From assembly GCF_024435075.2 (NCBI RefSeq), contig NZ_JAMZEG020000005.1, forward strand, positions 175,422-239,421: a stretch of 64,000 bases of DNA. Reading direction: 5' to 3'. Below the pieces are notes generated by a model that was not told where the DNA came from, did not search any database, and saw only the letters and a list, made by a program, of their open reading frames with translations. Of the stretch, positions 7,172-15,556 are shown piece by piece (position 1 is the first letter of the stretch; every line of letters begins with the position of its first letter). Position numbers and translations under genes: made by a program. Source of the stretch: Marinomonas maritima (GTDB taxonomy: Bacteria; Pseudomonadota; Gammaproteobacteria; Pseudomonadales; Marinomonadaceae).

Positions 7172-8164
7172 TTAAGCCATTTCATTATTGAGCGGTGGTT
7201 TTACTATCACGGCGCCGAGTCTTTGTTCTGATTCAACCCTTCTATGTGCATCCGCTGCTTGCTCATATGAATACGTCTTGTCGACAATGGATTTGATTGT
7301 CCCTTCTTCAATCATCTTTTTAAGAGTGAGTAGCTCTTCCTCTTTTTCTCCAGCAAAAATAAACGTTGCCTTTTTGTCAGTAAATTTAGATGTCATGATC
7401 GATCTTAGCATGTCAGATAGGCGAGGGTTGGCGAGTAAATAACGTCCATTGGGTTTGAGCATGTTAACCCATGCAGAATAAGAGCTTGTCGCGACTATAT
7501 TAAAAATCACGTCAAAGGTTTGACCACTTTCTGTGACGTCTTCTTTGGTATAGTCAAAAAAATTGTCTGCTCCGATACTGCGCAGCATTTTTTCTTTAAT
7601 GCCGGTATCGACTACAGTCACCTTGGCCCCCATTGCCTTAGCTATTTGCACTCCAAAAATACCAATACTGCCACCTGCTCCATTTATTAATAGGCTTTCA
7701 CCTTTTTGAATATTTGCTTTTCGCAAAAAATGAAGCGCATTTAAACCACCTAATGGTAAGGCCGCCGCTTCTTCAAAACTCAAATTAGTCGGTTTCGTAA
7801 TGATAGTGTAGCTAGCAGGTAGGCATATAAATTCGGCATGTGCGCCCAACCGTAGATTAGATACCCCAAAAACGTTGTCACCAATGTTAAATTTCGATAC
7901 TTCTTTTCCAAAGGACTCTATTTCTCCTGAAAAATACCCGCCTAATACTTGGTTCTTCGGCTTTGAAATTCCCAAAATAAGTCGAAGAGGTAGCCAAAAC
8001 CATTTTACTGGAAAGTGAAAGCTTCTCATTTCACAATCAGCTTTTGTTACTTCTGCAGCATGGACCTTAATTAAAACTTCATTGTCTTTTGGTATCGGTT
8101 TTTTAATGTCTCTTACTGTTAGTACATTCGGTGTCCCATACTTTTCATAAATAATGGCTTTCAT
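7172..8164 (-). CDS. NAD(P)-dependent MDR alcohol dehydrogenase / quinone oxidoreductase
   Basis: A medium-chain reductase with an N-terminal GroES-like domain and a Rossmann domain marked by INGAGGSIGIFGVQIAKAMG (about 150-170). It lacks the structural-zinc cysteine cluster of classical alcohol dehydrogenases, so a quinone or enone reductase role is more likely. The ATG at 8164 is chosen because TTGAGGA sits the right distance upstream; starting at the earlier TTG (8176) would consume that ribosome site. The C-terminus lies just beyond the duplicated repeat. Substrate unknown. Confidence 0.8.
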   Translation of the reverse strand: MKAIIYEKYGTPNVLTVRDIKKPIPKDNEVLIKVHAAEVTKADCEMRSFHFPVKWFWLPLRLILGISKPKNQVLGGYFSGEIESFGKEVSKFNIGDNVFGVSNLRLGAHAEFICLPASYTIITKPTNLSFEEAAALPLGGLNALHFLRKANIQKGESLLINGAGGSIGIFGVQIAKAMGAKVTVVDTGIKEKMLRSIGADNFFDYTKEDVTESGQTFDVIFNIVATSSYSAWVNMLKPNGRYLLANPRLSDMLRSIMTSKFTDKKATFIFAGEKEEELLTLKKMIEEGTIKSIVDKTYSYEQAADAHRRVESEQRLGAVIVKPPLNNEMA

Positions 8165-8227
8165 GTGTGTCCTCAATATTCACTCTGTTTTTTTTGACTA
8201 AATTTCGACTGTTGACGGCGACACTCC

Positions 8228-8803
8228 CTAGAGGGGGAATTGAAGCCCCAATACGCCTATTAATAATGGAATAGGCGACGTGGCTATTATCAGTGAAAAT
8301 AGAAATGTTAGTGGCGATAATTTTTTATAGTAGCCGTAACTCATTGCTATGCCTCCACCACCTCCTAAGACAATATTACCCGGCATATTTAAAAGAATGA
8401 TCAACGCAAATATAGGCGAGTAATTTGATAGTTTGTGTGTGGTTTCTGAAACAATGATGTTGCTAAGTTTATTATTTAAAAGGCGGTTGCCTTTTATTCC
8501 TCCTCCAAATAAAAAAGCGATGAACAGGCCTACGACCGTTGCTACATATGCAAATATAACGCCTTTCACTCCGAATATAATCATGACAGCAAGGCCCACT
8601 TCGATACCAGGGAAGTATGGAACGGCTAAAAGAATGGCATAGATGATGGAAGCCAACACCAAAATCAATGTAGCATTCAAAAATTCACTGGCATTCAATA
8701 AACTTACTACATCCGTCTCTGTAACTGTAAACTGGTACAGTAATGCGAGAGAAACAAGACAACACTTTATCGCTATGTTGAACCACGAAAAGGTATTTTT
8801 CAC
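8228..8803 (-). CDS. Small polytopic membrane protein, possibly DedA/VTT-like
   Basis: A 191-residue protein with about five to six hydrophobic segments. The block VPYFPGIEVGLAVMIIFG followed by a G-x-x-x-AYVATVVGLFIAFLFG segment resembles the VTT/DedA (SNARE-associated) core, and a glycine run (about 147-152) lies in the second half. Its start overlaps the end of the methyltransferase gene by four bases, so both are in one operon. Family assignment is tentative and function unknown. Confidence 0.55.
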   Translation of the reverse strand: MKNTFSWFNIAIKCCLVSLALLYQFTVTETDVVSLLNASEFLNATLILVLASIIYAILLAVPYFPGIEVGLAVMIIFGVKGVIFAYVATVVGLFIAFLFGGGIKGNRLLNNKLSNIIVSETTHKLSNYSPIFALIILLNMPGNIVLGGGGGIAMSYGYYKKLSPLTFLFSLIIATSPIPLLIGVLGLQFPL

Positions 8804-9441
8804 TGGAGTATGTTTTGTGGCGGTTTGTTTTTCTTTGCAATCAAAAATAAACTATTGCTACTAGCTTGCCATTGATAATCAATAGTGAAACCTGATGAAA
8901 TATGAGCGTCAATAAGAGCCTGACTACTGAAGAATCTCAGCGATGGGAAAATACCTAGCCAATACATTACTGGCCAAACAGACTTTAAAACAACATAGAA
9001 ACCCGTTAAGCAAACGGTGCTGCTGACAAAAATACCGCCAGGCTTAAGTAATTCATAGGCTTTATCTATTGTAGATTGTTTATCGTCAACCAAGTGGAGC
9101 ACGCTATGCGCCATGACAACATCATAATGATTTTTTTCTTTTGATAGACTTTCAATGTCTTTGCACTCAAAAAAAACATTCTCAATAGACAGTGATTTCG
9201 CTTTTTCTTTGCATATCTCAATCATAGTTTCAGAAAAGTCTAGAGCATGGATACGCTGTACAAAAGGCGCGTGTATTAGGGCTGTCGTCCCTGTGCCACA
9301 ACCAATTTCTAAAACCTCCATTTCAGGCTGAAGATAATTCTGAGTAATTTGTAATTTCTTTTCATATGAGGCTTGATCAGCAACTGGACTTTTTGCATAT
9401 TTATTAGCAACTTTATTCCAGAACTTTATTTTTCTATTCAT
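8800..9441 (-). CDS. Class I SAM-dependent methyltransferase
   Basis: The protein (213 residues from ATG 9441) shows motif I VLEIGCGTGTT, an acidic residue at HALDFSE (motif II), and DVVMAHSVLHLVDD (post-motif), as in ubiquinone/menaquinone-type small-molecule methyltransferases. A start at 9441 is preferred because GGAG lies six bases upstream; the ATG four codons earlier contains this site. Two hydrophobic stretches near 150-190 may touch the membrane. It shares an operon with the membrane protein downstream and diverges from a LysR gene. Confidence 0.8.
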   Translation of the reverse strand: MNRKIKFWNKVANKYAKSPVADQASYEKKLQITQNYLQPEMEVLEIGCGTGTTALIHAPFVQRIHALDFSETMIEICKEKAKSLSIENVFFECKDIESLSKEKNHYDVVMAHSVLHLVDDKQSTIDKAYELLKPGGIFVSSTVCLTGFYVVLKSVWPVMYWLGIFPSLRFFSSQALIDAHISSGFTIDYQWQASSNSLFLIAKKNKPPQNILQ

Positions 9442-9469
9442 AACACTCTCCATAATAAGAACTCATTGT

Positions 9470-9533
9470 AGGTATGCACATACATAAATAAAATAGCTAA
9501 ATTTGCGTATATGGATTGCATTTATGCATGGAT
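9470..9533. repeat. Intergenic direct repeat A (candidate LysR operator)
   Basis: About 62 bases here resemble 9630-9691 in the same orientation. The best-conserved pieces are AAAATAG, ATTTGCGTA and TTTATGCAT followed by GAT. Starts are 160 bases apart. The repeats lie between the divergent methyltransferase operon and a LysR gene, the usual place for LysR binding sites. No reading frame is conserved between them. Confidence 0.6.
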
Positions 9534-9629
9534 AAAATAATGAACGGTTGACGTGATATGTGTAGATAAGGTGCTTTACAAAAGGTGCGCGTGACAGAGC
9601 CGCTATCGCTATTTGAGCTGTCACTATAA

Positions 9630-9691
9630 AGGTGCATATCGGTATATAAAATAGTAGGATTTGCGTAACTGAAATGCGTTTATGCATAGAT
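9630..9691. repeat. Intergenic direct repeat B (candidate LysR operator)
   Basis: Second copy of the repeat at 9470-9533, ending 22 bases before the LysR start codon. Within each copy TGC(A/G)TTTATGCA forms a short imperfect palindrome. The position next to its putative regulator suggests autoregulation, with copy A serving the divergent operon. Confidence 0.6.
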
Positions 9692-9713
9692 CAGATGGAA
9701 AGGTATTAGAGAA

Positions 9714-10616
9714 ATGGATTGGAAATCGATTAAATTTGATTGGAATCATGCAAGGGCATTTTTTGTAACGGCGGAGGAAGGTTCTCTTTCAGCGGCAGCC
9801 AGAGCATTGCAAACCACTCAATCTACCCTTAGTCGACAAGTATCAGCTCTAGAACAAGAAATTGGCGTGACACTTTTTGAGCGGGTAGGCAGAGGTTTAG
9901 TCATTACTCCAAGTGGCCTGGAGCTGATTGAATATGTTAAAGAAATGAGCGAAGCGGCAAATAAATTTTCTTTAGCCGCATCTGGAAGATCAAATCAAGT
10001 GGAAGGGTCGGTCTGCATTTCGGCAACTGAGGCTTTTGCTGTCTTTTTACTGCCGCCGTTATTAAAAAAATTACGTGAACAAGAGCCAGGAATTTCGATT
10101 GAACTTGTTGCTTCTGATGTGTCGAGTGATTTGAGACGACGTGAGGCTGATATTGCTATACGGCATTATCAACCAAATCATTCTGACTTAATTGCCAGAA
10201 AGCTTCAAAACGGTAAGGCTTTTCTTTATGCGAGCCCTGATTATCTTCATAGTATTGGTCACCCGAAAACGTGCTCTGAATTAGAAAAAGCCGACTTTAT
10301 TGGCTTTGCCAACAATGACGCGTATGTGAAGGGAATGAGTGAGATCGGATTGTCACTCAATTCGAAAAATTTCCCCTACACAACAGCAAACCACATGGCA
10401 CACTGGGCTCTTGTTAAAGAGGGCGCCGGTATTGGTGTGATGTTTGAGTATATTGGCGAAAGAGAGCCAAAGGTTTGTAAGGTTTCTGACCAAATTTCGC
10501 CTTTTATCGCTGAAACTTGGGTTGTTACTCATCGGGAGTTACGAACAAATCTTAGAATAAGGCGGGTTTACGATTTTTTAATGGAAGAATTAACCAACAT
10601 TTTCAAGCCTACATAA
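9714..10616 (+). CDS. LysR-family transcriptional regulator
   Basis: A 300-residue LysR regulator. The N-terminal winged helix-turn-helix is clear (NHARAFFVTAEEGSLSAAARAL, TTQSTLSRQVSALEQEIGVTLFERVGRGL, about 11-65), followed by an effector-binding domain of the usual length. It is divergent from the methyltransferase operon across a repeat-bearing 270-base gap, so it is likely to control that operon and itself. The effector is unknown. Confidence 0.9.
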   Translation: MDWKSIKFDWNHARAFFVTAEEGSLSAAARALQTTQSTLSRQVSALEQEIGVTLFERVGRGLVITPSGLELIEYVKEMSEAANKFSLAASGRSNQVEGSVCISATEAFAVFLLPPLLKKLREQEPGISIELVASDVSSDLRRREADIAIRHYQPNHSDLIARKLQNGKAFLYASPDYLHSIGHPKTCSELEKADFIGFANNDAYVKGMSEIGLSLNSKNFPYTTANHMAHWALVKEGAGIGVMFEYIGEREPKVCKVSDQISPFIAETWVVTHRELRTNLRIRRVYDFLMEELTNIFKPT

Positions 10617-10827
10617 AGCGTGGCAATATCTAGTCGTTAACCTCTACTTTATCCTCATACCATATCGAGTCAGAAGCCTTTTGTTACCTTTTTACTATGG
10701 CGTTTACGATCAGGTGGGCTTGATTCTTTCTCGCTCTCAAAATGGACGAGCAACATTACTATCCCCGTAACGCTCTCGTCATTAAACAACAGAGTTTAAA
10801 TCACTTGTTTCATGTGTGATGAAGAAC

Positions 10828-11727
10828 TTATTTTTCTATGGGAGAAAGGTTCTTCATCATCTCCCAAAATAGGTTTGCCTGATAGCTTTGAGTTTGATGA
10901 CGCAAACGAATCATAAAAATCGGCAGTTGGTTTTGTGAGGTAAAGTTTTCAACGTCTATTGGCACCAACTGACCATTTTCCAGTTCGGACTGAATAATGT
11001 GTTTGGGCATTCGCGCCCATCCAAGGCCATGCATCAGCATGGTTTTTTTTGTCTGAAAATCATTTACGTACCAGCGCTTTCCCGTTGGTAAAATGTAGCG
11101 ATGGCCGTTTTCGGTGGAATTCGCAGTGGTGTTGGTGACCAAAATTTGCGGAATGCCATAAAGCGATTGTTGTTTTACTTTGTTACCGTTGATGCTGAGT
11201 GTATCGAGCAACTCTGGGCTCACCACCGTCACCATAGTGATCTTGTTTAACTCAATAAAGGCGTGTCGATCATCTAAACCATATCGTGGCCCAATGGCAA
11301 TCTCACACTGATTCTTGGTGAGCGCTTCTTGTACGCCGTATAAGTGGTCTGTTGTGATGTCCAAAGACGTGTCTGGGTACTGTTTCTGAAAGGCTTTGAT
11401 GCGCATCATACTGTTGTCATCGACCGCCATCTGACTTAAGCAAAGGTGCAGCGGCGCTTCTGTGCCTTTGGCCAAATCATGACCAAGGTTTTCCAGCTGT
11501 TGCGCTTGAGAAATCAGTTTTTTACTTTGTTGAAAAAACGCATGGCCTTCTGCGGTTAACGTTGGGCGATAGCTGTCTCGGTCAAATAATAAAATCCCGT
11601 ATTGTGCTTCCAATGTTTTGACGGCGGCACTGATGCCCGGCTGAGTTTTGTGTATTGCATCCGCCGCAGAGCGAAAACTTCCTGTTTCGACAACCGCGAT
11701 AAAGGCTCTGAGTTGATCGAGTTTCAT
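10828..11727 (-). CDS. LysR-family regulator divergent from TauE/SafE permease
   Basis: A 299-residue LysR protein with an N-terminal HTH (MKLDQLRAFIAVVETGSFRSAADAIHKTQPGISAAVKTLE) and a standard effector domain. It is transcribed away from the TauE/SafE gene and the intergenic region has a palindrome of LysR-box type, so it probably regulates that permease. The 210 bases between this gene and the previous LysR gene hold no recognisable gene. Confidence 0.88.
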   Translation of the reverse strand: MKLDQLRAFIAVVETGSFRSAADAIHKTQPGISAAVKTLEAQYGILLFDRDSYRPTLTAEGHAFFQQSKKLISQAQQLENLGHDLAKGTEAPLHLCLSQMAVDDNSMMRIKAFQKQYPDTSLDITTDHLYGVQEALTKNQCEIAIGPRYGLDDRHAFIELNKITMVTVVSPELLDTLSINGNKVKQQSLYGIPQILVTNTTANSTENGHRYILPTGKRWYVNDFQTKKTMLMHGLGWARMPKHIIQSELENGQLVPIDVENFTSQNQLPIFMIRLRHQTQSYQANLFWEMMKNLSPIEK

Positions 11728-11756
11728 AATGACACCACACGATAATTAAATATGAT

Positions 11757-11774
11757 CGTTTTAATAATAAAACG
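11757..11774. promoter_or_regulatory. Palindromic LysR-type operator
   Basis: CGTTTTA-ATAA-TAAAACG is a perfect 7-bp inverted repeat with a 4-base centre. It lies 30 bases from the LysR start and 96 bases from the permease start, in the shared promoter region. The T-N11-A spacing of LysR boxes is contained in it. Confidence 0.55.
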
Positions 11775-11869
11775 AGATTATTTATTGTTCATTATTTGCC
11801 GTATTATTGCACGCATAAACGAACAGATTGGTTGTTCCATTGTCGTTATCAATCAATAAGGAGGAATAA

Positions 11870-12595
11870 GTGGATTTGTCATTGGCTGTGTTGTTTTTGG
11901 CGGGTTTGATTACCGGCTTTTCAAAATTTTCAGTCGGCGGTATGGGATTGCTGGTGTTGCCGATAGTGATGATCGCGTTTCCTGGCCCTGAGGCGCTGGG
12001 CGTCTTGTTGCCGCTTTATATCATTACCGATTTAATGGCGATTGCCAGTTATAAAAGCAAAATTGATTGGTCTGTTTTAGCGCGATTTCTTCCCTTGGCT
12101 TTTTTGGGAGTATTTGTAGGAAGTTACTTTTTGGCCAATGTCGACGCCGATCAATTTCTGACCTTCCTCGGCGTTACCATTCTTGCAATGATTGGGTTGG
12201 GGCTTTATCTCGACTTTCGTCCCGCTGCGTTTATGCGTAAGCCTTGGGCGGCCTATTCAATAGGGTTCTTTGGCGGCGTGATTAGTATGATCGCCAATGC
12301 CGCGGGGCCAATTTTTAGCTTATTTTTACTAGAGCAAAAATTGGAGAAAGCCTCGTATGTCAGCACTCGGGCATGGTCATTTTTCATTATTAATCTGGTG
12401 AAATTGCCTTTTTACATCGGCCTCGGTTTATTGTCGGTCGAGAGTACCGAAGCCAGCTTATACGCGATTCCAGGGCTGATCATTGGCTCGTTTATTGGTT
12501 TTCATTTCTTGAAGAAAGTGAACCCAATCCAGTTCAAATGGATGATCCGTATTATGTCGGCCCTGGCGGCGTTTAAGCTGTTTCTGTTTTCTTAA
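11870..12595 (+). CDS. TauE/SafE-family permease (anion exporter family)
   Basis: A 241-residue polytopic protein with eight or so membrane segments and the TauE/SafE family glycine-rich first segment (LITGFSKFSVGGMGLLVLPI). The family moves sulfite, sulfoacetate and other organic anions across the inner membrane. The start is GTG 11870, supported by AAGGAGGAATAA directly upstream. The LysR neighbour likely senses the substrate, which is not identifiable. Confidence 0.85.
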   Translation: MDLSLAVLFLAGLITGFSKFSVGGMGLLVLPIVMIAFPGPEALGVLLPLYIITDLMAIASYKSKIDWSVLARFLPLAFLGVFVGSYFLANVDADQFLTFLGVTILAMIGLGLYLDFRPAAFMRKPWAAYSIGFFGGVISMIANAAGPIFSLFLLEQKLEKASYVSTRAWSFFIINLVKLPFYIGLGLLSVESTEASLYAIPGLIIGSFIGFHFLKKVNPIQFKWMIRIMSALAAFKLFLFS

Positions 12596-12600
12596 CGTGA

Positions 12601-13452
12601 TTATTTCCCCAGTTTAGACAGCATCTCAGGTCGCATGAATTTATGAATAATTACCATGAACAAGATAGAAGGCACGAGCAAAATCAAGGCGGTAATAGAC
12701 GCAATTTGATAATTGCCTTCCATACTGGCGGTATAAAGTAAAAGTGGCAGAGTGCTGATGTTTGGGGCCCCGACAAAGAAAGTGCCCGTGAATTCATCTA
12801 ATGATTCTAAGAAGACAAAAATGCAGCTCGCCACAAGACCCGGAGCCGCTTGAGGGAGAACGATATGGAAGAAGGTATAAAAAGGTCCAGCGCCTAAGTT
12901 TCGAGACGCACGCTCTAACATAGGATCTGTTGAGCTGAACGCCGCCACACTGATCCAAATCGAAAACATCAATCCATGCACGCTGTGTACTAATATCACG
13001 CCCAACAAAGTACCGTTCAGTCCGAAGTCGTAAAAAAGACGGGCAATGTTCATGTATACAGTGAGATTTGGAAACGCCTGTGGAATCAAAAACAACAGCA
13101 TCCAAAAGACTCGAAATGGCATGCTCTGTTTTGACAGCGCATAACCCGCTGGTACAGAAACCAACAAGCAAACGAGGACGGTTAAAACCGCAATCAATAA
13201 GCTGGTGAGCAAGGAGCTGGACACGTCGCTGTAAGGGTTAAAAACTTGATGCCAATACTTGAACCCCCATTGCGTTGGCAATGAGTGCGGGAAGTACCAA
13301 GTTTCTGTCACTGTCCAAATTAATAGGTTGACGATTGGGCCAAACAGAACCAAGGCGAGCAGTAATATAAACAAGCTTTGTAGCCAGAAATTCAGACGCA
13401 AAGAGCGGACTCTCAAACGGTCAAATAGACTTGAGTTTCGTGTAGTGCTCAT
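12601..13452 (-). CDS. ABC transporter permease, PotC-like
   Basis: A 283-residue inner-membrane permease with six hydrophobic segments and the EAA loop (RASRNLGAGPFYTFFHIVLPQAAPG) of binding-protein-dependent importers. ATG 13452 overlaps the preceding permease stop as TGATG, indicating translational coupling; the longer upstream frame would overlap that gene by 60 bases and has no better ribosome site. It is the last gene of a binding protein/ATPase/permease/permease operon of polyamine, iron(III) or phosphonate type. Confidence 0.85.
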   Translation of the reverse strand: MSTTRNSSLFDRLRVRSLRLNFWLQSLFILLLALVLFGPIVNLLIWTVTETWYFPHSLPTQWGFKYWHQVFNPYSDVSSSLLTSLLIAVLTVLVCLLVSVPAGYALSKQSMPFRVFWMLLFLIPQAFPNLTVYMNIARLFYDFGLNGTLLGVILVHSVHGLMFSIWISVAAFSSTDPMLERASRNLGAGPFYTFFHIVLPQAAPGLVASCIFVFLESLDEFTGTFFVGAPNISTLPLLLYTASMEGNYQIASITALILLVPSILFMVIIHKFMRPEMLSKLGK

Positions 13453-14285
13453 CAAACAGCTCCTTTTTCTTTTAGGTTCTGACGAAGGTAAAACCAAGCC
13501 AAGCCAGCACAAATGGCATACGACACCAAACCAAGCGCATTCGCGACGTGATAATCGCCATAGGAATTAATTCGAAACGCCATGTCTGCGGTCATCATGG
13601 TCGGAGAACCTGTGCCAATCATTAGAGGAACCGACAGCACGGACATAATAGTGACGGTGGATAACACCATGGCCACACCGATGCTGGGCGTAATTTGTGG
13701 CAAGATAATTTGAAATAAAATGCGAAAACGAGACGCGCCTAAATTACGGGCGGCACGTATTTGTGAATCGTCCAACGCCGCCATCGCACCAGAGATTAAC
13801 AAAGTAGAAAAAGCCATTTGCTTCCAAACAAACGTAATAATAATGCCCGTCCAACCAAGGAAGGACACGGTTTCCATTGGTGTTAACAAGCCCGCTTCAA
13901 TAAAGGCGTTATTCATCAGACCATTCTTGGCTAAAAAAGTCCGCATCATTTGTGCGGTGACAATGAAGGGAATAAACAAAGGCAAGCGATAAAGAAAACC
14001 CAGCAAGCCGACTAAAACACGGAACGGCGACAGGGTAATTAGCGCCGCAATGGAAATCGATAAAACCGCTAAAATTGACACCGAAATCAGCACAATGAAA
14101 ACGGTAAAGAGCATGTCTTTTGAATACAATTCAAAGGCTTTATGTAGATGAATTAATGTAAAGCCACCTTGGTCCGTAGTCACGGCTGAATAGAGCGAGA
14201 AACACAAAGGGTATAAAAAGAAGATACCGACCATGAGTGCAGCGGGTGCGACCAGCCAAAGGTTATGAGATGTCGTTTGACGCAT
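13452..14285 (-). CDS. ABC transporter permease, PotB-like
   Basis: The first of two permeases, about 277 residues, six membrane segments, EAA motif RAARNLGASRFRILFQIILPQITPS. ATG 14285 is preferred over an upstream TTG because it is preceded by a purine-rich GGAAAAAAG. The gene follows the binding protein after a hairpin, and overlaps the next permease. Heterodimeric permease pairs like this are typical of PotBC and AfuB-type importers. Confidence 0.83.
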   Translation of the reverse strand: MRQTTSHNLWLVAPAALMVGIFFLYPLCFSLYSAVTTDQGGFTLIHLHKAFELYSKDMLFTVFIVLISVSILAVLSISIAALITLSPFRVLVGLLGFLYRLPLFIPFIVTAQMMRTFLAKNGLMNNAFIEAGLLTPMETVSFLGWTGIIITFVWKQMAFSTLLISGAMAALDDSQIRAARNLGASRFRILFQIILPQITPSIGVAMVLSTVTIMSVLSVPLMIGTGSPTMMTADMAFRINSYGDYHVANALGLVSYAICAGLAWFYLRQNLKEKGAV

Positions 14286-14320
14286 ATTTCTTTTTTCCAA
14301 TAACGAACACGGGATAAAAT

Positions 14321-14346
14321 CGCCCTGAGCAAAATAACTCAGGGCG
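14321..14346 (-). terminator. Hairpin between binding-protein and permease genes (attenuator)
   Basis: CGCCCTGAG pairs with CTCAGGGCG around an 8-base loop. On the minus strand it is followed by ATTTTATC. A second small hairpin (GAGTG/CACTC, about 14353-14370) lies before it. The position just after the binding-protein gene suggests partial termination or mRNA stabilisation, giving more binding protein than permease. Confidence 0.6.
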
Positions 14347-14395
14347 TTAGTCGAGTGATGAATGCACTCAATGGCTCAACTAGATACTCAATAAC

Positions 14396-15544
14396 CTAGT
14401 TAGAAACGTTACGTTCGTAACCTTCTTTGATGTCGTCAAAATAAGGTCCGATTGGGAAACTCTTACCGTATTTTGCTAAATCGCTTGGTGTGATTTCGGC
14501 AAAAAGCTTTTCCCATGTTGCGCTGTCTAGCTTGCTCTTCACTTGTTCAGCATCAATGCCTGGGTACCAGTTAAAGCGTTTTACAATGCCTTCGGCCTGT
14601 ATTTCTGGGCTTGTTGCTAGTTCGATAAATTCACGAGCAAGCTCTGGGTGTGCGGCTTTTGTTGGCGTCACGTAGTACATAGGTTGGCCAGGCATGCCTG
14701 GGGCGATCAAAGATAATTTCATTGATGGTGGGATTTTGCCCTGCTCTTTCCAGCTGTAGAACATATCCACCCAAACAGGCCCCATGAAAATTTCGCCACG
14801 ATTTAACATATCCAATGTGCCAGCGTTGCCTGGTGTAAAGGTGATGTTCTTGTTGAAATCTTTAAGGTCTGCGAAGGCTTTGTCCCATGATGCAGCGACA
14901 TTTTTGTCATAAGGCGCGCTGGAAAGCGTGTCTGCTTTGGTGCCGTAGGCATAAATCCAACCGGTTACAAAACTCACGCCTGACATGCCATTTTTAATGC
15001 CGTTGTAGCCAAAGGACTTTGGATGTTTTTGCGTCCATGTGACGAGTTCGTCATAAGACGTTGGTGGGTTGGTCACGAAATCACTGTTGTAAGCGATGGC
15101 GGTTTGGCTATGAAACATCGGCATGACATAGCCTTCTACGTTTACGCCAAGCGCATTTATAGCACTGTCACGAGTGACCATTTTACCTGTTTTGATGTCT
15201 GTTCGATATTTTGAAAGCAGACCACCTTCCACCATCTCGCCACCAATCTTTTGGTGAACAACAGCAACATCAATGTCCCAAGAATCCAAGCCGCTGCTGT
15301 TTTGTGCTGACAGCTTTTCTTTGATTTTATGAGAACCTGCATCGCCAGGGCCTGTGCCTACGACATTCACTTTTACGCCTGGATGTGACGCCTCAAATTT
15401 TGGGGCGAGGTACGTTTTTACGTAGTCGACCATATTTTGACCGCCGGCAGAAACCACATTTAATGTGGTCTGTGCGTGTGCAAAACCTGAAAATTGGGTA
15501 AGACCAATGGCGGCAAGTACAGCTATCTTCGTTTTATAGAACAT
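14396..15544 (-). CDS. ABC transporter periplasmic substrate-binding protein (type 2, PotD/AfuA-like)
   Basis: A 382-residue protein with a signal peptide ending FAHAQT (about 1-25) and an extracellular solute-binding family 1 architecture (TLNVVSAGGQNMVDYVKTYLAPKFEASHPG at the mature N-terminus). Similar proteins bind polyamines, iron, phosphonates or sugar phosphates. The phosphatase-like genes on the other side of the shared promoter favour a phosphorylated or phosphonate ligand, which is inference. It lies between the ATPase gene (12 bases upstream) and the permeases. Confidence 0.85.
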   Translation of the reverse strand: MFYKTKIAVLAAIGLTQFSGFAHAQTTLNVVSAGGQNMVDYVKTYLAPKFEASHPGVKVNVVGTGPGDAGSHKIKEKLSAQNSSGLDSWDIDVAVVHQKIGGEMVEGGLLSKYRTDIKTGKMVTRDSAINALGVNVEGYVMPMFHSQTAIAYNSDFVTNPPTSYDELVTWTQKHPKSFGYNGIKNGMSGVSFVTGWIYAYGTKADTLSSAPYDKNVAASWDKAFADLKDFNKNITFTPGNAGTLDMLNRGEIFMGPVWVDMFYSWKEQGKIPPSMKLSLIAPGMPGQPMYYVTPTKAAHPELAREFIELATSPEIQAEGIVKRFNWYPGIDAEQVKSKLDSATWEKLFAEITPSDLAKYGKSFPIGPYFDDIKEGYERNVSN

Positions 15545-15556
15545 GGTTTATCCTCA

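Noticed and set aside
9463..9687. 74-residue minus-strand ORF in the LysR intergenic region
   Set aside because: It spans the direct repeats and promoter region, has no ribosome site and no family resemblance.
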